Shown here: piece after piece, positions 38,295-46,442 of the stretch
Layout: the number at the start of each line of letters is the position of its first letter
How positions within the stretch are numbered: the stretch's first letter is position 1
Assembly: GCA_934167665.1 (NCBI GenBank)
Contig: CAKPLN010000001.1
Span: 384,387 to 448,386, forward strand
Direction: 5' to 3'
Length of the DNA stretch: 64,000 bases
From: an uncultured Bacilli bacterium
GTDB lineage: Bacteria; Bacillota_I; Bacilli_A; RF39; UBA660
The notes under the pieces: model-generated
Database searches by the model: none
What the model was told of the DNA's origin: nothing
The model's input: only the letters and a program-made list of their open reading frames with translations
Program-made: the position numbers and the translations under genes

Positions 38295-38633
38295 ATGAGA
38301 GAATCACTAAGTAACTATTTAAATAAAATAGATAAAATAATAAATGAAAAAAATATTAAAGATAAAGAAATAATAAATGACCATTTAACCCAAATTCAAA
38401 TATTCCAACATGAAAGATTGGTTCATTTAATTGTAACTGTTTTCGTAGGATTAATATCTATACTATTTTTACTCTTTGGTATTATGCTAGAAAATATAAC
38501 TCTACTCCTTCTCTTCTACATAGCCTTAGCCTTATTTATACCTTATATACTTCACTATTATTTTTTAGAAAATGGCGTTCAAAAACTATATAAACAATAT
38601 GAATTATTAAAAAAAGAAGTTACCAAAAAGTAA
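38295..38633 (+). CDS. hypothetical two-span membrane protein
   Basis: A 112-residue protein with a charged N-terminal helix, two hydrophobic spans (about 41-63 and 66-90) and a Lys-rich end. No family is recognised. It starts six bases after gmk with only a weak binding site, so coupling to gmk is likely. Its last codons form one arm of the terminator shared with pyk. Confidence 0.7.
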   Translation: MRESLSNYLNKIDKIINEKNIKDKEIINDHLTQIQIFQHERLVHLIVTVFVGLISILFLLFGIMLENITLLLLFYIALALFIPYILHYYFLENGVQKLYKQYELLKKEVTKK

Positions 38634-38644
38634 CTTCTTTTTTA
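38609..38644. terminator. bidirectional terminator between the gmk operon and pyk
   Basis: A perfect 13-bp stem (38611-38623 with 38630-38642, loop CAAAAA) with A and T runs at both sides; it includes the stop codon of the plus-strand gene and the end of pyk. Confidence 0.88.
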
Positions 38645-40051
38645 TTTAATCTCTTCTATTTTCATTAAATTAGTACTAGCTTCTCCAGTAGTTGGGAATC
38701 CACCAGTTAAAACAATACGATCATTTTTTTCTAGGCTCATAAACTTTAAACCTTCTTCAACACTAGCATTTAGTACTGCATCAGTTGAACTAAACATAGG
38801 AATAGTTTTAGCATAAACTCCCCAGTTTAAAGCCAATCTATAGCAAATTTCATCGTTAGGACATAAAGCCAAAATTGGTGCCTTTGGTTTAAAATTACTA
38901 ATTAACTTTGCAGTAGTACCAGTAATAGTTGCGGCGCAAATAAGTTTAGCACCCAAACGATTAGAACTTTCAACTACATTTTCTGCAATTGCTTCAGGAA
39001 TAGAGTTAACTTCACTCTTTTCATTAATGTAATCAAACTCAGCATAACGTTCAGTTTCTTCACAAATTTTAGCCATAGCTGCAACAGTTTCAATTGGATG
39101 TTTACCAACAGTAGTTTCTCCACTTAACATAACAGCATCAGTACCATCTAATACAGCATTAGCTATATCACTAGTTTCAGCTCTCTTAGGACGAGAATTT
39201 TCCATCATTGTCTCAAGCATTTCAGTAGCAACAATACATAGCTTACCCATTTCACGACAAGTTTTAATCATTCTCTTTTGAATAATTGGCAATTTAGTAT
39301 ATGAAACTTCAGTTCCTAAATCACCTCTAGCTACCATAACACCATCACTAACTTCCAATATTTCCTTCAAGTTAGTAATTCCTAAATCACTTTCTATCTT
39401 ACAAATAATTTGTAAATCTTCACGATTATACTTTTTTAACAATTCCTTAATTTCAAGTACATCTTCTTTACAAGATACAAAAGAAATAGCTAAGTATTCA
39501 CCACCGTGTAAACAAGCAAATTCAATATCCTCTCTATCTAAATCACTAATATAAGGTATATCTAATTTTACACCAGGAGCACTTATACTCTTTCTTTCTC
39601 CCAAAATACCACCAGCAATAATTTTACAGTTTAAATACTCATCAGTTTTTTCAATAACTTGTAAACGCATTTTATCATTTTCAAGTAATAAAAGATCTCC
39701 AATATTTAAACTATCCAAAGCTTCAGGATGATTAACACTTATAGCTTGAGAATTACCAACAATTTTCTCCTTTACAACTTTAATTGTATTTCCTTCAATT
39801 AACTCAATTGATTTATTCTCTAATAATCCAGATCTAAATTCTGGCCCCTTAGTATCCCATAAAATCGCAATATTGCTGCCAAGTTCACTTCTAACTCTAT
39901 TAACAGAATCAATAGCTTTTAATCTCTCTTCCAATGTAGCATGAGTAAAATTAATTCTAGCAACATTCATTCCAGCCATAACCATTTTGCTCATTACATC
40001 AAAATCCAAAGATGCAGGACCAATACTACAAATAATCTTAGTTTTTTTCAA
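38642..40051 (-). CDS. pyk: pyruvate kinase
   Basis: Last step of glycolysis, PEP plus ADP to pyruvate plus ATP. The 469 residues show KTKIICSIGPAS, ARINFTHA, DTKGPEFRSG, the active-site region ICKIESDLGITNL, MVARGDLGTE, and ATEMLETMMENSRPKRAETSD. It lacks the extra PEP-utilizer domain of Bacillus Pyk. The likely start is TTG at 40051, four bases after GAGGTGAT; the longer frame to 40072 has no binding site. Single-gene unit with its own promoter. Confidence 0.96.
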   Translation of the reverse strand: MKKTKIICSIGPASLDFDVMSKMVMAGMNVARINFTHATLEERLKAIDSVNRVRSELGSNIAILWDTKGPEFRSGLLENKSIELIEGNTIKVVKEKIVGNSQAISVNHPEALDSLNIGDLLLLENDKMRLQVIEKTDEYLNCKIIAGGILGERKSISAPGVKLDIPYISDLDREDIEFACLHGGEYLAISFVSCKEDVLEIKELLKKYNREDLQIICKIESDLGITNLKEILEVSDGVMVARGDLGTEVSYTKLPIIQKRMIKTCREMGKLCIVATEMLETMMENSRPKRAETSDIANAVLDGTDAVMLSGETTVGKHPIETVAAMAKICEETERYAEFDYINEKSEVNSIPEAIAENVVESSNRLGAKLICAATITGTTAKLISNFKPKAPILALCPNDEICYRLALNWGVYAKTIPMFSSTDAVLNASVEEGLKFMSLEKNDRIVLTGGFPTTGEASTNLMKIEEIK

Positions 40052-40073
40052 TATTATCACCTCAAACCACACA

Positions 40074-40101
40074 ATTATATCAAATTACTCTAAAATTGCA
40101 A
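40074..40101 (-). promoter_or_regulatory. promoter of pyk
   Basis: TTGCAA-16-TATAAT on the minus strand with TGA before the -10. Confidence 0.7.
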
Positions 40102-40102
40102 G

Positions 40103-40123
40103 AAAAAATTAATTATCAATTAA
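40103..40123 (-). terminator. terminator of the lexA-divergent operon
   Basis: TTAATT and AATTAA form a 6-bp stem around the TGA stop of the sortase-like gene, followed by six T on the minus strand. AT-only stem, so strength is uncertain. Confidence 0.5.
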
Positions 40124-40817
40124 CTTTTTTACCTACTACAACCAAATAAGAATTCTTAGGTTGAAAATAACAAGTTTGTAACACAATTATTTCATCATTA
40201 TCATTAACATCTATATAGGTATCATATACAGACTGTTCCTTCAAATATTTTAAATGTTTATTATACTCATCATCACTAAAATTAAGATTAATATATCTAT
40301 AGTCATTAATAACTATAAATACTGAAAAAACTTTATAATGATAATTATTATTAATTGTTTTAAAGTAGATATCTTGATGTTCTCTATAATAATCAAAATT
40401 TAAATAATTTTCTAACAAATTAAACTCTGTATAAATATCCTCTGAATTATGACCATAAATAATTATTTTTCTATCATCAACCATATTTCGATAATCCATA
40501 AATATACTACCAAGCCTATTATAAGTTTTATCAACCGAATGATCTAAATAAAACTCATTATCATTAGTTTGTACAACAATCTCTTTAAAATTAGAATTAG
40601 CAATAACTAGTTCTCCTATAATATCTTGATTATTATAATCTTTTCGATAGTTATCTATCGTTTTATCATCAACCTGCTTAACAACAAAGTTCCAATCTAC
40701 AGTTTTATTTTCTTCTTTAAGAACTAACTCTTCATTGTTATTTGAAAAATATTGTAAGCAAAAACTTTCAATCAATAGAAATAATATTATAACTACAAAT
40801 TTTTTATTTTTAGTCAT
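40116..40817 (-). CDS. class B sortase-like protein, catalytic Arg replaced
   Basis: A 233-residue protein with one N-terminal span (about 7-24) and a sortase fold outside. The class B landmarks are IIGELVI, IIIYGHNS (catalytic His near 121) and LQTCYF (catalytic Cys216). In sortases the third residue is an Arg just before the last strand (RxVV); here the equivalent reads SYLVVVGKK, Tyr at 224, and no other Arg is nearby. It may be inactive or altered. No LPxTG-like substrate is seen in the window. It follows mutM by 12 bases and is probably co-transcribed with it. Confidence 0.78.
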   Translation of the reverse strand: MTKNKKFVVIILFLLIESFCLQYFSNNNEELVLKEENKTVDWNFVVKQVDDKTIDNYRKDYNNQDIIGELVIANSNFKEIVVQTNDNEFYLDHSVDKTYNRLGSIFMDYRNMVDDRKIIIYGHNSEDIYTEFNLLENYLNFDYYREHQDIYFKTINNNYHYKVFSVFIVINDYRYINLNFSDDEYNKHLKYLKEQSVYDTYIDVNDNDEIIVLQTCYFQPKNSYLVVVGKKVN

Positions 40818-40829
40818 AAATGGCTCCTT

Positions 40830-41651
40830 TTATTTTTGACATTCAGTACAAAAGTAACTACCACGACCACCAATCTTATCTTTACTAATAATACTACCAC
40901 ATACTTTACATTGTTTTCCTACCCTTCCATGAACAAGTAATTCATTTTGAAAAAGGCCATGAACTCCCTCACTAGAAGTAAAACTTCTAATCGTTGTTCC
41001 TCCTTTTTTTATAGCTTCATCTAATACTACTATAGTATTCTTGATAATTTTGTCGCATTCACTTAAAGTAACATCACAAGACTTTCTAAAAGGAGAAATC
41101 CCACTCTTAAACAAAATCTCATCATCATATATATTACCAATTCCAGCTATAATACTTTGATCAAGTAATACCGTTTTAATAGGTAATTTTTTATTATGAA
41201 TTTTACTATACAAGTATTCTTTAGTTAAATTTTTATCATAAAATTCTAATCCCAAATCACAAAGTGGCTTCATCTTTTCTATCGAATCTTTAGGTATTAA
41301 ATACATTTTTCCAAATTTTCTAACATCATGAAACCTAAAACTTATATCATCATCTAAAATAAACTCAACATGTTCATGTTTGGCAATTTCTTCTCCTACT
41401 TTTCTAAAGAAAAACTTTCCTTCCATTCGCAAATGAATAAGTAAAGAATCATTATCTAAATCAATTACAATAAATTTCCCTCTAGTTTTTATATCATTAA
41501 TAACTTGTCCTATAATTTGTTTTTTAAACTCATCAGTAGTAGGATAAGCTATAATATTATCCCAATATACATTACATCCTGTAATCTTATGACCAACTAT
41601 CCTAGGTTTTAAACTATTACATACTGTAATAACCTCTGGTTTTTCAGGCAT
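40830..41651 (-). CDS. mutM: formamidopyrimidine-DNA glycosylase
   Basis: Removes 8-oxoguanine and other oxidised purines and nicks the site. The 273 residues begin with PEKPEV, so Pro2 and Glu3 of the active site are kept though the usual Leu is Lys. GIGNIYDDEILF, the helix-two-turn-helix, GVHGLFQNELLVHGR and the Cys4 zinc finger (CKVCG and FCTECQ) follow. AGGAG lies eight bases upstream. It stands in the run polA - decayed gene - mutM - sortase-like gene. Confidence 0.95.
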   Translation of the reverse strand: MPEKPEVITVCNSLKPRIVGHKITGCNVYWDNIIAYPTTDEFKKQIIGQVINDIKTRGKFIVIDLDNDSLLIHLRMEGKFFFRKVGEEIAKHEHVEFILDDDISFRFHDVRKFGKMYLIPKDSIEKMKPLCDLGLEFYDKNLTKEYLYSKIHNKKLPIKTVLLDQSIIAGIGNIYDDEILFKSGISPFRKSCDVTLSECDKIIKNTIVVLDEAIKKGGTTIRSFTSSEGVHGLFQNELLVHGRVGKQCKVCGSIISKDKIGGRGSYFCTECQK

Positions 41652-41675
41652 AAAAACATCTCCTCTCTATATTTT

Positions 41676-41851
41676 CTATTTAACAAATTCAAATTGAAAA
41701 GCTACCATTTTACTGTTTCATATAATATCGCCAAATATTTTAGTAAGTAAAGAAGTTAATTCTAAAGAAGAATGATAAGGAAGAATTTTTTCTATATCAT
41801 TATCATTTATTAATGAACTAAGATTATCATAAACAATAACTTATATTTCAT
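41676..41851 (-). pseudogene. decayed small gene between polA and mutM
   Basis: An AGAGG five bases before an ATG (41851) overlaps the polA end, a normal start site. The frame fails after 13 codons. If one base is restored around codon 4, an open frame resumes as VIVYDNLSSLINDND and IEKILPYHSSLEL, with good codon use, to a single in-frame TGA near 41718, then runs to TAG at 41678. The best reading is a gene of about 58 codons with one deletion and one nonsense change. Family unknown. A sequencing error could mimic the deletion but not easily both lesions. Confidence 0.5.
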
Positions 41852-41859
41852 AATATCCT

Positions 41860-44469
41860 CTATTTAGCTTCATACCAATTATCACCAATTTCAATATCAA
41901 CTTTTAATGGTACATCCAATTTAAATGTATTTTCCATAATATTAGCAACAATTTCTTTTACTTCATCAATTTCACTTAATAATACATTAAATACAAGTTC
42001 ATCGTGTACTTGAATTAACATTTTACTTTTCAAATTTCTCTTTTCAAACTCAGCATATATCTCAACCATAGCTTTCTTTAAAATATCAGCTGCCGTTCCT
42101 TGAATAGGAGTATTAAGAGCCATTCTTTCCCCACTACTACGAATCATATAATTCTTATTTTTAAGTTCTTCAATAACTCTCTTTCTGTTCATCAAAGTTC
42201 TAACATAACCAAATTGATGAGCCTCTTCTATTTCTTTTTCTTGAAAATCCTTAATTCCTGGATAAGTTTCTAAATATTTATCAATGAACTTTTTAGCAGT
42301 TGTAAAGTCAACTCCCAAATCTTCAGATAATCCAAAACTACTAATACCATACAAAATACCAAAGTTAACAGCCTTAGCCGTTCTTCTCATATCTTTAGTA
42401 ACCTCTGAAGGAGAAACACCAAATATATCAGCTGCTGTTCTAGTATGAATATCTTCATCATTAATAAAAGCATTAATTAAATTAGTAGCCCCTGACATAT
42501 GAGCAAAAATTCTAAGTTCAACTTGTGAATAATCACCAGATAATATTTTACATCCTTCATCAGGAATAAAAGCCCTTCTAATAAGTTTAGAATATTCAGA
42601 ACTAGACGGAATATTTTGTAAGTTTGGACTAATGCTAGAAAGTCTACCAGTACGTGTTAATGTTTGTGTAAAAATAGTATGTATTCTTCCATCATCTCTA
42701 ATTTCATCTCTAAGTCCAACAGCATAATTAGTGTATAATTTTGCCAACGTACGATATTCAAGTATCTTGTCAACAATCGGATTAAAAGAAACTATCTTTT
42801 CCAATATATCCTTACTAGTAGAATACTTATTATCCTTTACTTTCTTAGGATAAGGAATAGCCAAATCTTCAAATAAAACTTTAGAAAGTTGAGCTGGCGA
42901 CATAATATTAAATTTACAACCTGCATCTAAATAAATTTTCTCTTCTAATACATCAAGTTGTTTTTTTAAATCAACTTCAACACTCTTTAAGTATTCATCA
43001 TCAACCTTAATACCTGTTATTTCCATATCTGCAAGTACATAAGTAAGTGGCATTTCTATATTACAGAACAAATCAAGCTCTTTATCATTTCTTAATCCTT
43101 CCAATAATTGTTCCCTAGTATCATAAATGAATTTAGCCTTGCGACAACAAATATCAGCTAATAAATCTTGACCAACATCAATAGGTCTCTTATCAGTTCC
43201 ATATAAATCTTCATATCTTGGTATTTTAACATCAAAAGCTTGTGCTACAAAGCTTATATCATCCTTAACAACATAATCAAGTAAATATGTAGCAATCATA
43301 GTATCAAAAGTAACATTTTTAAACTTAATACCTAACTTATTTAAAACAACAATAGCTTTCTTTAAATCATACGTAAACTTACAATATTCATTTAAAAATA
43401 AATCTTTATACTTAACTATACTATCCTTGTCTATAAAATAACCATTAGTACCATCATAAATACCAATACCTAATATATCACTCTTACTATAAATAAATCC
43501 CCTAGTCTCTAAATAAAAAGCAAAGTCCTTTTTACCATTAAAATTACTAATATCACAAATATTAATAGTCTCATCATTACTCTTCTCAAGACTAGGTGTA
43601 TCACTATTTAAATCCATTTTCTTTAATAATGAATGAAACTCAAATTCTTCTAATAATTTAATTAATTCACTATTATTCCCTTTAACATATTTACAATCAT
43701 CCAAAGTAAAATCTAAAGGTACCTCTCTATATATTGTAGCTAAATCATAACTCATATAAGCATTTTCTCTATCAGTAAGTAACTTTTCTTTAGTCTTACC
43801 ACTTATACTATCAATATTAGCGTATACACCATCCAAACTACCATACTTAGCCAAAAGATTAATAGCTGTTTTTTCACCAATTCCCTTAACTCCAGGAATA
43901 TTATCACTAGAATCTCCCATAAGAGCCTTTAAATCAATCATTTTACTTGGTTCAACCTGATAAGTATTTTTAAATTCATCTTCATTCATCATTATACTAC
44001 CAGTTTGCTTTAATAATTTCACTACAACATCATGACTAATTAACTGTAATAAATCTTTATCACTACTAATTATAGTTCCAACAAATTCATCTTCATCGTC
44101 AACCTTCCTAGCAAGAGTACCTATAATATCATCAGCTTCATAATTATCAGTTTCATAATACTTAATTCCCATAGCTGTTAATACTTCTTTTGCTTTAGGA
44201 AATTGCATTTTTAATTCATCCGGCATCGCTTGTCTACCGGCCTTATAACTTTCATATTTATCATGCCTAAAAGTTTTCCCCTTATCAAAAGCAACCATTA
44301 TATATGATGGAACTTCTTCTTTAATTATCTTATTCATCATATTAATAAAACCATACAAAGCATTAGTAGGAAATCCTTTAGAATTTTTCATTATAACACC
44401 CTGATATGCTGTAGCATAAAAGCTTCTAAATAATAAATTATTTCCATCAACTAAAATAATTTTTTTCAT
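41860..44469 (-). CDS. polA: DNA polymerase I
   Basis: Repair and Okazaki-fragment polymerase of 869 residues. It has an N-terminal 5'-3' exonuclease (LVDGNNLLFRSFYA, YEADDIIGTLA, GDSSDNIPGVKGIGEKTA), a middle 3'-5' exonuclease-like domain and a family A polymerase (SGDYSQVELRIFAH, DMRRTAKAVNFGILYG, QVHDELVF). In the exonuclease domain the motif normally reading FDTET is FYLET and the second is DLKKA, so the metal Asp residues are lost and proofreading should be absent, as in Bacillus Pol I. ATG at 44469 after AGGTGAT. It follows the SOS-promoter peptide gene by 41 bases. Confidence 0.97.
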   Translation of the reverse strand: MKKIILVDGNNLLFRSFYATAYQGVIMKNSKGFPTNALYGFINMMNKIIKEEVPSYIMVAFDKGKTFRHDKYESYKAGRQAMPDELKMQFPKAKEVLTAMGIKYYETDNYEADDIIGTLARKVDDEDEFVGTIISSDKDLLQLISHDVVVKLLKQTGSIMMNEDEFKNTYQVEPSKMIDLKALMGDSSDNIPGVKGIGEKTAINLLAKYGSLDGVYANIDSISGKTKEKLLTDRENAYMSYDLATIYREVPLDFTLDDCKYVKGNNSELIKLLEEFEFHSLLKKMDLNSDTPSLEKSNDETINICDISNFNGKKDFAFYLETRGFIYSKSDILGIGIYDGTNGYFIDKDSIVKYKDLFLNEYCKFTYDLKKAIVVLNKLGIKFKNVTFDTMIATYLLDYVVKDDISFVAQAFDVKIPRYEDLYGTDKRPIDVGQDLLADICCRKAKFIYDTREQLLEGLRNDKELDLFCNIEMPLTYVLADMEITGIKVDDEYLKSVEVDLKKQLDVLEEKIYLDAGCKFNIMSPAQLSKVLFEDLAIPYPKKVKDNKYSTSKDILEKIVSFNPIVDKILEYRTLAKLYTNYAVGLRDEIRDDGRIHTIFTQTLTRTGRLSSISPNLQNIPSSSEYSKLIRRAFIPDEGCKILSGDYSQVELRIFAHMSGATNLINAFINDEDIHTRTAADIFGVSPSEVTKDMRRTAKAVNFGILYGISSFGLSEDLGVDFTTAKKFIDKYLETYPGIKDFQEKEIEEAHQFGYVRTLMNRKRVIEELKNKNYMIRSSGERMALNTPIQGTAADILKKAMVEIYAEFEKRNLKSKMLIQVHDELVFNVLLSEIDEVKEIVANIMENTFKLDVPLKVDIEIGDNWYEAK

Positions 44470-44486
44470 TATAATCACCTGTAATT

Positions 44487-44495
44487 AGTATATCA
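44487..44495 (-). promoter_or_regulatory. possible internal promoter of polA
   Basis: TGATATACT, an extended -10, lies between the small peptide gene and polA; there is no good -35. It could give basal polA expression apart from the LexA-controlled promoter. Confidence 0.4.
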
Positions 44496-44510
44496 TACTT
44501 TTAGTGATTA

Positions 44511-44657
44511 TTACTTAAACAATTCCACCATAGGAACATATCCCATAACTTCAAGTTTGCGTATTCTATCTGAAGCCATATATAAAAATAAAGTAAATAT
44601 AGAATATATAATTAAAATAATTAAACCCTTCTTAATATTTTTTTTAATCAATGTCAT
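44511..44657 (-). CDS. 48-residue membrane peptide divergent from lexA, candidate SOS division inhibitor
   Basis: A short frame not seen by length filters. It has a basic start (MTLIKKNIKK), one hydrophobic span (GLIILIIYSIFTLFLYMA, about 11-28) and a charged tail (SDRIRKLEVMGYVPMVELFK). AGGAG lies eight bases before the ATG. Its promoter TTGACA-17-TAAAAT holds a LexA-type box in the spacer. In Bacillus the gene divergent from lexA is yneA, an SOS-induced single-span division suppressor with a LysM domain; this protein has the position and the span but no LysM. Function is inference. polA follows on the same strand without a terminator. Confidence 0.72.
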   Translation of the reverse strand: MTLIKKNIKKGLIILIIYSIFTLFLYMASDRIRKLEVMGYVPMVELFK

Positions 44658-44685
44658 ATATCTCACTCCTCTCAATCACAACTTA

Positions 44686-44714
44686 ATTTTATATCAAACA
44701 AAGGTTCGTGTCAA
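44686..44714 (-). promoter_or_regulatory. LexA-controlled promoter of the small peptide-polA operon
   Basis: TTGACA (44714-44709), 17-base spacer, TAAAAT (44691-44686) on the minus strand. The last 14 bases of the spacer (44708-44695) read CGAACCTTTGTTTG, which has both half-sites of the Gram-positive LexA box CGAAC-N4-GTTYG. A bound repressor would cover the promoter. Confidence 0.78.
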
Positions 44715-44723
44715 TAGAATATT

Positions 44724-44763
44724 AAAACATTTGTTTGACATTTTACACTATGAGTGATAAACT
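44724..44763 (+). promoter_or_regulatory. lexA promoter with second LexA-like box
   Basis: TTGACA (44735-44740), 17-base spacer, TAAACT (44758-44763) with TGA before it. AAAACATTTGTTTG (44724-44737) overlaps the -35 and has one good GTTTG half-site and one weak half-site, fitting lexA autoregulation. Confidence 0.7.
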
Positions 44764-44783
44764 CAAAGTGAGGAGTGATTTAA

Positions 44784-45401
44784 TTGGAAAAACTTACTAC
44801 ACGACAAGAATATATACTACAAGTAATTAAAAAATTAATTGCTAAAAATGGTTATCCTCCAACTGTTAGAGAAATCGGTGCAAAAGCTAATCTAAATTCA
44901 CCCGCTACTATTCACTTTCATCTAACAAAACTAGAGGAAAAAGGATATATAAAAAAAGGTAACAGTAAAAATAGAACAATAGAAGTATTAGTTCCCAATG
45001 AATATATTGAAAAAGATGAAAATGTTGTGGAAGTACCATTACTAGGAAAAGTAACTGCTGGTACTCCAATTGAGGCAATAGAAACGCCAGATGAATACTT
45101 TGCCCTACCTTCAAATCTAATTAATCCTAATAAAGAAATATTTACTCTTAAAGTAAGTGGTGAATCAATGATAAATGTTGGGATTTTTGATGGGGACATT
45201 CTAATCGTTGAAAGACAAAATACTGCTCGTAACGGTGATACTGTTGTAGCAATGAACTCTGACAACGAAGCCACTGTAAAAACATTTTATAAAGAAAATG
45301 GTTATTTTAGACTACAACCAGAAAACGATACAATGGAACCAATAATTTTAAAAGAAGTAACTATTCTAGGTAAAGCAATAGGACTTTATAGAAAATTTTA
45401 A
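44784..45401 (+). CDS. lexA: SOS regulator LexA
   Basis: Repressor of the SOS regulon that cleaves itself on RecA-ssDNA filaments. The 205 residues have an N-terminal winged helix (YPPTVREIGAKANLNSPATI), a linker with the Ala92-Gly93 cleavage site in VTAGTP, and the S24-type protease domain with Ser128 in SGESM and Lys166 in ATVK. The start is TTG at 44784, eight bases after GAGGAG. It is a single-gene unit with its own terminator. Confidence 0.97.
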   Translation: MEKLTTRQEYILQVIKKLIAKNGYPPTVREIGAKANLNSPATIHFHLTKLEEKGYIKKGNSKNRTIEVLVPNEYIEKDENVVEVPLLGKVTAGTPIEAIETPDEYFALPSNLINPNKEIFTLKVSGESMINVGIFDGDILIVERQNTARNGDTVVAMNSDNEATVKTFYKENGYFRLQPENDTMEPIILKEVTILGKAIGLYRKF

Positions 45402-45432
45402 AAAAAATACCTCTTCAAAGAGGTATTTTTAG
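45401..45432. terminator. bidirectional terminator between lexA and tcdA
   Basis: An 11-bp stem (45403-45413 with 45420-45430, loop TTCAAA) with A and T runs, between two converging genes. Confidence 0.85.
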
Positions 45433-45438
45433 TTGATA

Positions 45439-46128
45439 CTAATTATCTATTTCCATTAACTCTCTAACTATAAACGAAGCAATAGTAAACCCAGCACAAG
45501 CTGGTACAAAAGCCGTTGAACCAGGCGTTATATCACCAGTCTTTACAGGAAGTTCAAGAGAAGACAACACCATTATTTTTTTGTTTATTTTTTTATCCTT
45601 TACATACTTTCTAATTATTCTAGCTAATGGATCGTTAACTGTTTTTCTAATGTCAATAATTTCTAATTTCGTAGGATCAAATTTATTGCCTGTTCCCATA
45701 CTTTCAATAAATTTAATCCCCCTAGCCAAGCATTCATCAATTATCGCTTTCTTTGTTGAAATAGTGTCACAAGCATCAACAAAATAATCAATATCATATT
45801 TAAATAAATCACAAAGATTACTAGTGTCAATAAATTTGTCCACTTTAATAACCTCGCAATTTTTATTAATATCTTTTATTCTTTTTTCTAAAACGTCTAC
45901 TTTTTTCATACCAATAGTCGACTCTAAAGCTATTATTTGTCTATTAATATTACTTTCATCAACAACATCAAAATCCACAATAATAATTTTACCAATATTG
46001 CTTCTTACTAAGCCTTCACAAACATATCCGCCTACTCCACCGCATCCTAAAACAAGAACACACTTTTTACTCATTAGGTCAACTTTTTCTTCACCAATAA
46101 TTTTTGAAAGTCTCATAAACTTAGACAT
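45439..46128 (-). CDS. tcdA: tRNA threonylcarbamoyladenosine dehydratase (YrvM/TcdA)
   Basis: E1-like enzyme that cyclises t6A37 to ct6A in tRNA with ATP. The 229 residues begin RLSKIIGEEKV and show the nucleotide loop VLGCGGVGGYVCEGL, DFDVVDESNINRQI, the DACDTISTK segment and SSLELPVKTGD near the C-terminus. The catalytic Cys region (MGTGNKFDPT) matches the family. In Bacillus yrvM lies near aspS and 6S RNA, and both neighbours are found here too. Confidence 0.9.
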   Translation of the reverse strand: MSKFMRLSKIIGEEKVDLMSKKCVLVLGCGGVGGYVCEGLVRSNIGKIIIVDFDVVDESNINRQIIALESTIGMKKVDVLEKRIKDINKNCEVIKVDKFIDTSNLCDLFKYDIDYFVDACDTISTKKAIIDECLARGIKFIESMGTGNKFDPTKLEIIDIRKTVNDPLARIIRKYVKDKKINKKIMVLSSLELPVKTGDITPGSTAFVPACAGFTIASFIVRELMEIDN

Positions 46129-46173
46129 ACCACCACATCCCCCTATAATTTATATTAGTATAATTTAATCATC

Positions 46174-46357
46174 AAAAAAAGTCAGACTAGAGCGTCCTAA
46201 CAAACGATAAAACCAGTCATCAGACCAGGTGGGTGTCCTTACGCTATCTTTAGGATTCTTGTATAAATACAAGCCTTCAACACCAATAGCTGATCAAAAC
46301 TCCCGTATCGTTATTTTAGTCGGTTTTAAAAAATGTCGGTCTCGCATCTTTCTGACA
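46174..46357 (-). ncRNA. ssrS: probable 6S RNA
   Basis: A non-coding stretch of about 184 bases with its own promoter and a seven-U end. The 5' GUCAGA pairs with UCUGAC just before the U tract; inside, CUAA..AACGAUA pairs with UAUCGUU..UUAG, AUCAG with CUGAU and GGUGU with ACACC around a CUUGUAU/AUACAAG hairpin. The result is a long rod with a central bubble, the shape of 6S RNA, which sequesters sigma-A polymerase. Position next to tcdA near aspS matches Bacillus 6S-1 (bsrA). I have not run a covariance search; another structured RNA is possible. Confidence 0.65.
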
Positions 46358-46362
46358 TCTTA

Positions 46363-46392
46363 ATTATATCATAAGCAAATTATATAAAACAA
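46363..46392 (-). promoter_or_regulatory. promoter of the 6S-like RNA
   Basis: TTGTTT-18-TATAAT on the minus strand with TGA before the -10; the transcript would start at about 46357, exactly at the base of the closing stem. Confidence 0.65.
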
Positions 46393-46442
46393 GTTTTTTC
46401 ACTAATTTGACATTAGAACATACACTATCATAGGTGAATATT

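Noticed and set aside
40116..40817. Sorting-signal substrate for the sortase-like protein
   Set aside because: No LPxTG or NPxTN motif with a following span and basic tail was seen in any protein of the window.
44557..44757. Plus-strand frame of 66 codons between polA and lexA
   Set aside because: It has no binding site, is antisense to the better-supported 48-codon peptide gene, and runs through the lexA promoter.
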